Shown piece after piece: positions 59,303 to 64,000 of a stretch of 64,000 bases of DNA (positions are counted from its first letter, which is position 1; the number at the start of each line of letters is the position of its first letter). This DNA comes from Nymphaea colorata (taxonomy: Eukaryota > Streptophyta > Magnoliopsida > Nymphaeales > Nymphaeaceae), in assembly GCF_008831285.2 (NCBI RefSeq), contig NC_045149.1:21343035-21407034 (forward strand), read 5' to 3'. The translations under genes were made by a program, and so were the position numbers. The notes beneath the pieces are model-generated. The model was not told where the DNA came from and made no database searches. It saw only the letters and a list, made by a program, of their open reading frames with translations.

Positions 59303-60114
59303 TGTAAAAACCCCATGCTTTTGGGCATGTGAAAAATGTTTTCCACGTTTATACAACTGATATTTCAATGCATAAGAATTGAGACAATGATAAAAGGTAG
59401 GATGTCCTTATTGCACAGGCTTCAGCATAAATGAGGGTCAACTTTTAGGATTGTGACGTAAAAGTGGACACTTAAATGAAATGTTTCCTTTTCAATATCT
59501 TGGATTTTATTGTTCTTACGGAACAAATCATGAGATGTAATACGGAACAAACTCGTACCAGTGCTGAGAGATTTGTTCGCTGCAGAACCATGTACACATT
59601 CTGTACCCTTCTTTGCAATTTGATGAATTCCAAAAACTTCCGAGACTGTCCATATTAGTAAAGCGTAACGTTCCGGCAATCCTGTTGTTTGTTACATTAT
59701 CAAAATACTGAAGATCTGACTTGTCTGATGGATGACTACGCCGGTTCAAAGTGTGTTGCAGCACACTGTTTACCTGCAAACACACTAAGCAAGGTATGTC
59801 AGGATGGCTCATAATCTGATCTCTCCACATAACAGTAGTATAATATGAAACTGAAAAATTATAATTGGCTGCCCGTTCCCAAAGACTTCACTAAGCATTG
59901 AAATAGAATGCACCTTGGATGGCATACTTTTGAGTCCCAACTTCACAACACAGAAATGAGAAAACTGCTTGAATGAACAAATAATTGGTACTTGAATTAA
60001 GATTTATTTCCGTCCTTGAACAAACATTTCAATTTTACATAACAAGCATCATATTCCACCTGCTCTAGTGTTGTATACGTAGGAGCTGAGGTTCTCCATA
60101 TTAGCAGTTCGCTG
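59303..60114 (-). other. Downstream region and probable 3' UTR of the NAA60/MCC1-type gene
   Basis: No coding domain recognised. A minus-strand ORF (59528-59830) is unidentified and may be UTR or chance. Confidence 0.45.
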
Positions 60115-62171
60115 CTACACATGCTGGCATCCCCTGTTATTGGTACTTTTTATCATCCTATTTAAGTTGAAAAAGGAAGTAGCCTTTTTACATTTTGACC
60201 ATCCAGGAATCTTCTGTTCACGCTTCCACAGCCTCGTTGCCCACGATGTAAAAATACCCCTTAAATAAGTTGTAACTGCTACCACAAAGTCTCTGCACAT
60301 AAAAGAAAAGATGGAGAAACTGCAACCATAAAAATGTTGTCTACTGCAATCATAAAAATGCTGTCTCGGACAGAATTACAATAGTGTGTAATTGAATGGT
60401 TTAAACTTTAAACTTCATGACATATCTGTCTTTGTAGCTTCTTGAAGGCCCTCGCCAACACTAAAGTTCTACAGGGTGTTCAGAAATATGCTTTTCGTAA
60501 ATTGAACGTCCAGAAAATATGCTTTGAGTCCAGGATTTCCTCTCAGAGGTTCTGGTTTTAAAGCTTGCTACCTGTAGGAACGCATATTTGACAGGTAAAA
60601 CGATGAACATAAAATACGCTTTTTTAATAGAACCAAAGGTCTATACAACAGACTCAGACATCTATGCCGTTGTGGCTTCTTAGAAGGAAGTTTCTAATGC
60701 ATCTTTGTTATCAGTTTGACCAGGTATTTTCCTATGGAGCAAAGTGCAGTAGCAAATTTGATTTGGAGAAAAATGTATCAGGTGTATGTGTGCATGTCCA
60801 AGTCCAAACAGAGATGACAACAAGGGAGAGAAGTTCAAATGACATCCATGATTAATCTATTATGCAGTTATCCAAGAAAGTGAACATATGCAGTTTACCA
60901 TTAAACGACAACTCAATCAAGAGAGAAAAAAAAAAAAAGGGGGGGGGGGAAGAGAGAGAGAGAGAGGTCCCACCAGTTACTTTGTGGAGTACATGGCAAA
61001 TAAATTTTGATATACTGTGTGTCTTTGAGGGCTTGGATCTGGGATTTTCCCTAGACAGAGAGAACCTCTGAGAAAGAAGCCAAAGAAGAAAAAAAAAAAA
61101 AAAAGAATCTACTGCAAGATATGGGAGAACAAAAGAAAAAAAGATCATTGAAACTCATGAGATGCTCATGCTACATGTGCACATGATTGATGTATGGGCA
61201 AGCATGGAATATTCGAACACTTTCAAGTTTCAACAGTATCTATGTGATACGAGTATGTAAAATTTCATGTATTTAATCTGCATTGGTACTTACAGTGCAG
61301 ATTGAGGAGACCGCCCGCCATTTACATAATATACATACAAATAGGCATCAAAATGTTGACTATTGATATAATAAAAACTTGGCAATCTTCGCAAACATCG
61401 GAAATTCATCTTCTTGTAGAATAGGATGGCAGATTCATTATAGTCAATCACATGTAAATATACTGCTTTGCACTCGGGGAGGCTTGAAGCATACTTGATA
61501 ACCTCTTGAACAAGTGAAGAAGCTGCAGGGTATAAAAATATCAGATATACCTAAGTAATCAAAACATAATTGTCGAAGTCACACTGTGATAGCATGGGGA
61601 TTGGGGACTGACCTATTCCAAGATTCCTATATTGCTCTGCTACACCAAGTGTTAGGATATAAACTAGTGTCTGGTTTGTTCTTGAAGAACCATAACCAAG
61701 AATATCTCCTATCTGCAGAGCGTAATGTAGTTAGCCATGCAATTAGTCTAACAATAAAAATACATCCAATACAACCAAATACTAAAGACTAAATAGTACC
61801 TCGTTTTCTGTTGCTATCATAACACGTACAGTGACAAAGCCAATTATTTCATCATCATTCCCATCAGGGCGACTTCTGTCTACAGCTGCCCAAGATACGA
61901 TATCATGACCATTGACCACATTCAAGAAGAACTCTGGTTCATACCTGTAAAGAGAGTCTCATACCCACACTTTAAGCTATTGCTTCACAAAATATATCTA
62001 AGCCTACTAGTTACAAAAACAAAGTCCTCAGACATAGCAAGAATCACAACTGGGGATATTTCACCTGATAGGAAACAGCGCGGCATGCATCGCCTCAAGA
62101 GCTTCTCGATCAGATGGCCGTATAGGCCTATACACAATATTTTGACCATGTTCAGAAATGTGGATTACCAT
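60115..62171 (-). CDS. NAA60/MCC1: GNAT N-acetyltransferase of the NAA60/MCC1 type (5 exons, 252 aa)
   Basis: Exons in coding order: 62171-62065, 61944-61800, 61712-61613, 61522-61294, 60292-60115; all GT-AG, in frame over 759 nt. The protein starts MVIHISEHGQ and has YRPIRPSD (14-21), NVVNGHDIVSWAAVDRSRPDG, and TLVYILTLGV (99-108) leading into the acetyl-CoA-binding RNLGIA (113-118, R-x-x-G-x-A). Next come LHVIDYN and ILFYKKMNFR (GNAT motif B), then NGGRSPQSAL. The last exon gives a basic tail with WSKCK, ending GCQHV. Family members are either N-terminal acetyltransferases at membranes (NAA60) or histone acetyltransferases affecting meiotic crossovers (MCC1). The sequence does not separate the two. 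Length is normal and the key motif is intact. An acceptor-like site at about 62342-62344 suggests a spliced 5' leader, which contains short upstream ORFs. Confidence 0.9.
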
Positions 62172-64000
62172 TGGAGGTGCCGACTACTGTATCCCCCACC
62201 AATAATGTTTGTGTGGATAACATTTATCTAGGATATTCTTCCCATGCAAACCATATATGCCACCACCTTAAGACAGCTCTTCCTGTATCAATTGCAGCCG
62301 TCTCCATATTAGATTACTGAATGCACCATCAGTATGAACCTGCATTATTTGAAAGGAAAATGATTAATAGACATAGAAACATTTTTCTGCACTAGAAGTG
62401 AATTGGATCTGGAAACATCATTTCAGAGCCTTCAGAAGGAAGATCTGATAATCAAAGCTTAAAACAAAATCAACAAGTTGATCAGATACATCATACAATA
62501 CAAACTGAAATCTGCATGATTTAAAGCTTTATAGACAACACAACACATTAGACTGCCCAACAGCCATATACGTGGCCACATATTATGATGGAAAGAATAG
62601 AAAGAGTTCTGTTGATATTGATTTGGTTGACACGGACATATACGGCATGGAGCAAAATTACACACCATTAAAACAGAATATGTAAGGAAAATTACACACC
62701 AATGGCAAAAAATATCTTTAAACCACAATTTAACATGGTCAACTTGATTGATCTACACACAAACCAGCTAGTTGAATAATTTTACACACTCATACTTCCT
62801 ATCAAATTTGAACAGTTTGCTAATTTTAGCAAATAAACTACCACAAATATCCAGGAAAAAGCTCACCATTTCCACTCAAGCAGAATGACAATTTAAGGCT
62901 GTCAATTCAGCAACTTAAAAGATGTTCAGACCTTTGGTTATACACTGAATCAAATATCGAACTTAACAATGTTTGAAAGTTCGAAACACTTGGAGTTAGT
63001 CCTCCCGCATGAAGGTTAGAACTTAGAGGTTTAGTACCTAGTGAAAATTCCACTAGGTATGGGTAAAATATCATTCACAAGAGATAAACATTGATGATAC
63101 AATCACAACTACCCAGTCCAAAATTGCTTTGAATTTATGAGGGCAACAATATGCCAACAAAAAGATGGCTATTTCAATCTGTCAATGCATGAACTTATCA
63201 CACTTAAACATTTAGCCAACTACTAAACTAATGCCCCTTCCATTCATTGTGCCTTGCATCACACAAAGATATTGGAACCCATGAATGACAGGAAACCATA
63301 TTTTAGTCTCCTTCTAAATGAACTTCAGCAAAGCTTCACAAAACCAGTTGCTACTAAGGTGACACACGAGAATAATCTTGTCAAAAAAGGTCTAGAAATA
63401 ACATGGGGTTGGACCCTGAGAGAAGATTACCCATCAAAATCTAAGTGTCAAGAACGAACCTAACGTATTTATATTTTTTCAAGCACAAAAACATTATTGA
63501 TGATTTTTCTCAGCTCGATATTGCTAGTGAGATTCTCAAACTATCCATGTTTGAAGTTTCAAATCCACACACTGCCATATTTCTAATATATGTCCTCTCC
63601 TTTGGTTCCATGTATTGGATATGCACAAGTTACCACTTGTAACAGGCATGCCAATTCTAATGCAGGACATACACGCTACATCTTTAAAACTAAACAATGT
63701 AAAGGAGTTTTAACTCTTTGTCTTTAGATAGTACATCAGTTTCACTGATTTGGATAGCATCACTCCTAAATAGTTTCTTAAGAATATTTATAATCGCGAT
63801 CGCCTTCATCTATCCTTTTACTTCTGAAATGATAACACAGATAATGTAGTAATATTTAAACACACTTATTATCTGAATTTAACAAGGATACAACATCAAA
63901 AATGCCAGTGCAGTCATAACTATTTCAATGACGTTTTACAAAATTTCAAATAAACATGACGCCTCCATGCCAATACCAACAGGCTTTTGCTTCAATCTCA
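62172..64000 (-). other. 5' leader, probable leader intron and upstream region of the NAA60/MCC1-type gene
   Basis: About 62172-62341 looks like transcribed leader after an AG acceptor (AATAATGCAG on the minus strand). It contains at least two short upstream ORFs, one of them 27 codons beginning METAAIDTG. Beyond 62344 I see AT-rich DNA without a recognised coding exon to the window's end. Confidence 0.45.

Overview
The window is nuclear DNA from a flowering plant. It has intron-containing genes of plant-specific families (HSFA1, fibrillin-11, EXORDIUM-like, NAA60/MCC1), a nuclear tRNA-Lys, AT-rich intergenic DNA, many (CT)n/(TA)n microsatellites, and copia, LINE-L1, hAT and Tourist-like insertions. 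The lineage is not certain. The GC-rich, intronless EXORDIUM-like genes and the long, repeat-filled introns would suit a monocot, a magnoliid or an early-diverging angiosperm.

Left part (1-16,000): the first ~90 bases hold the start of a minus-strand ORF resembling the N-terminus of a Mutator-like transposase-family protein. A tRNA-Lys(CUU) lies at 2288-2360. A two-exon class A1 heat shock factor runs on the minus strand (6239-14821). Its single intron is ~7.1 kb and holds an L1-type LINE remnant and two related inverted-repeat elements.

Middle part (16,000-43,000): a Tourist-like element precedes a 12-exon plus-strand gene for a fibrillin-11/PAP14-type protein (18017-25036). It stops at the end of its kinase-like domain, without the usual C-terminal fibrillin domain. 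From its intron 10 onward, ~9 kb (23896-32848) recurs as a tandem copy (33969-42844). Each copy carries the last two kinase exons and a minus-strand EXORDIUM-like gene. Between the copies lies only the 3' end of a copia element (partial pol plus 3' LTR). The second copy begins exactly where that LTR ends, and the unoccupied insertion site is still visible in the first copy. This is the most informative structure in the window.

Right part (43,000-64,000): repeat-rich intergenic DNA, then a third, more diverged EXORDIUM-like gene in the opposite orientation (53099-54073), more hAT-like elements, and a five-exon minus-strand GNAT acetyltransferase of the NAA60/MCC1 type (60115-62171).

The genes do not form an operon-like or biosynthetic unit. 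The main local themes are expansion of a brassinosteroid-associated EXORDIUM-like cluster by segmental duplication, and a dense population of small hAT-type elements with recognisable target-site duplications. I saw no convincing new enzymatic or defence system.
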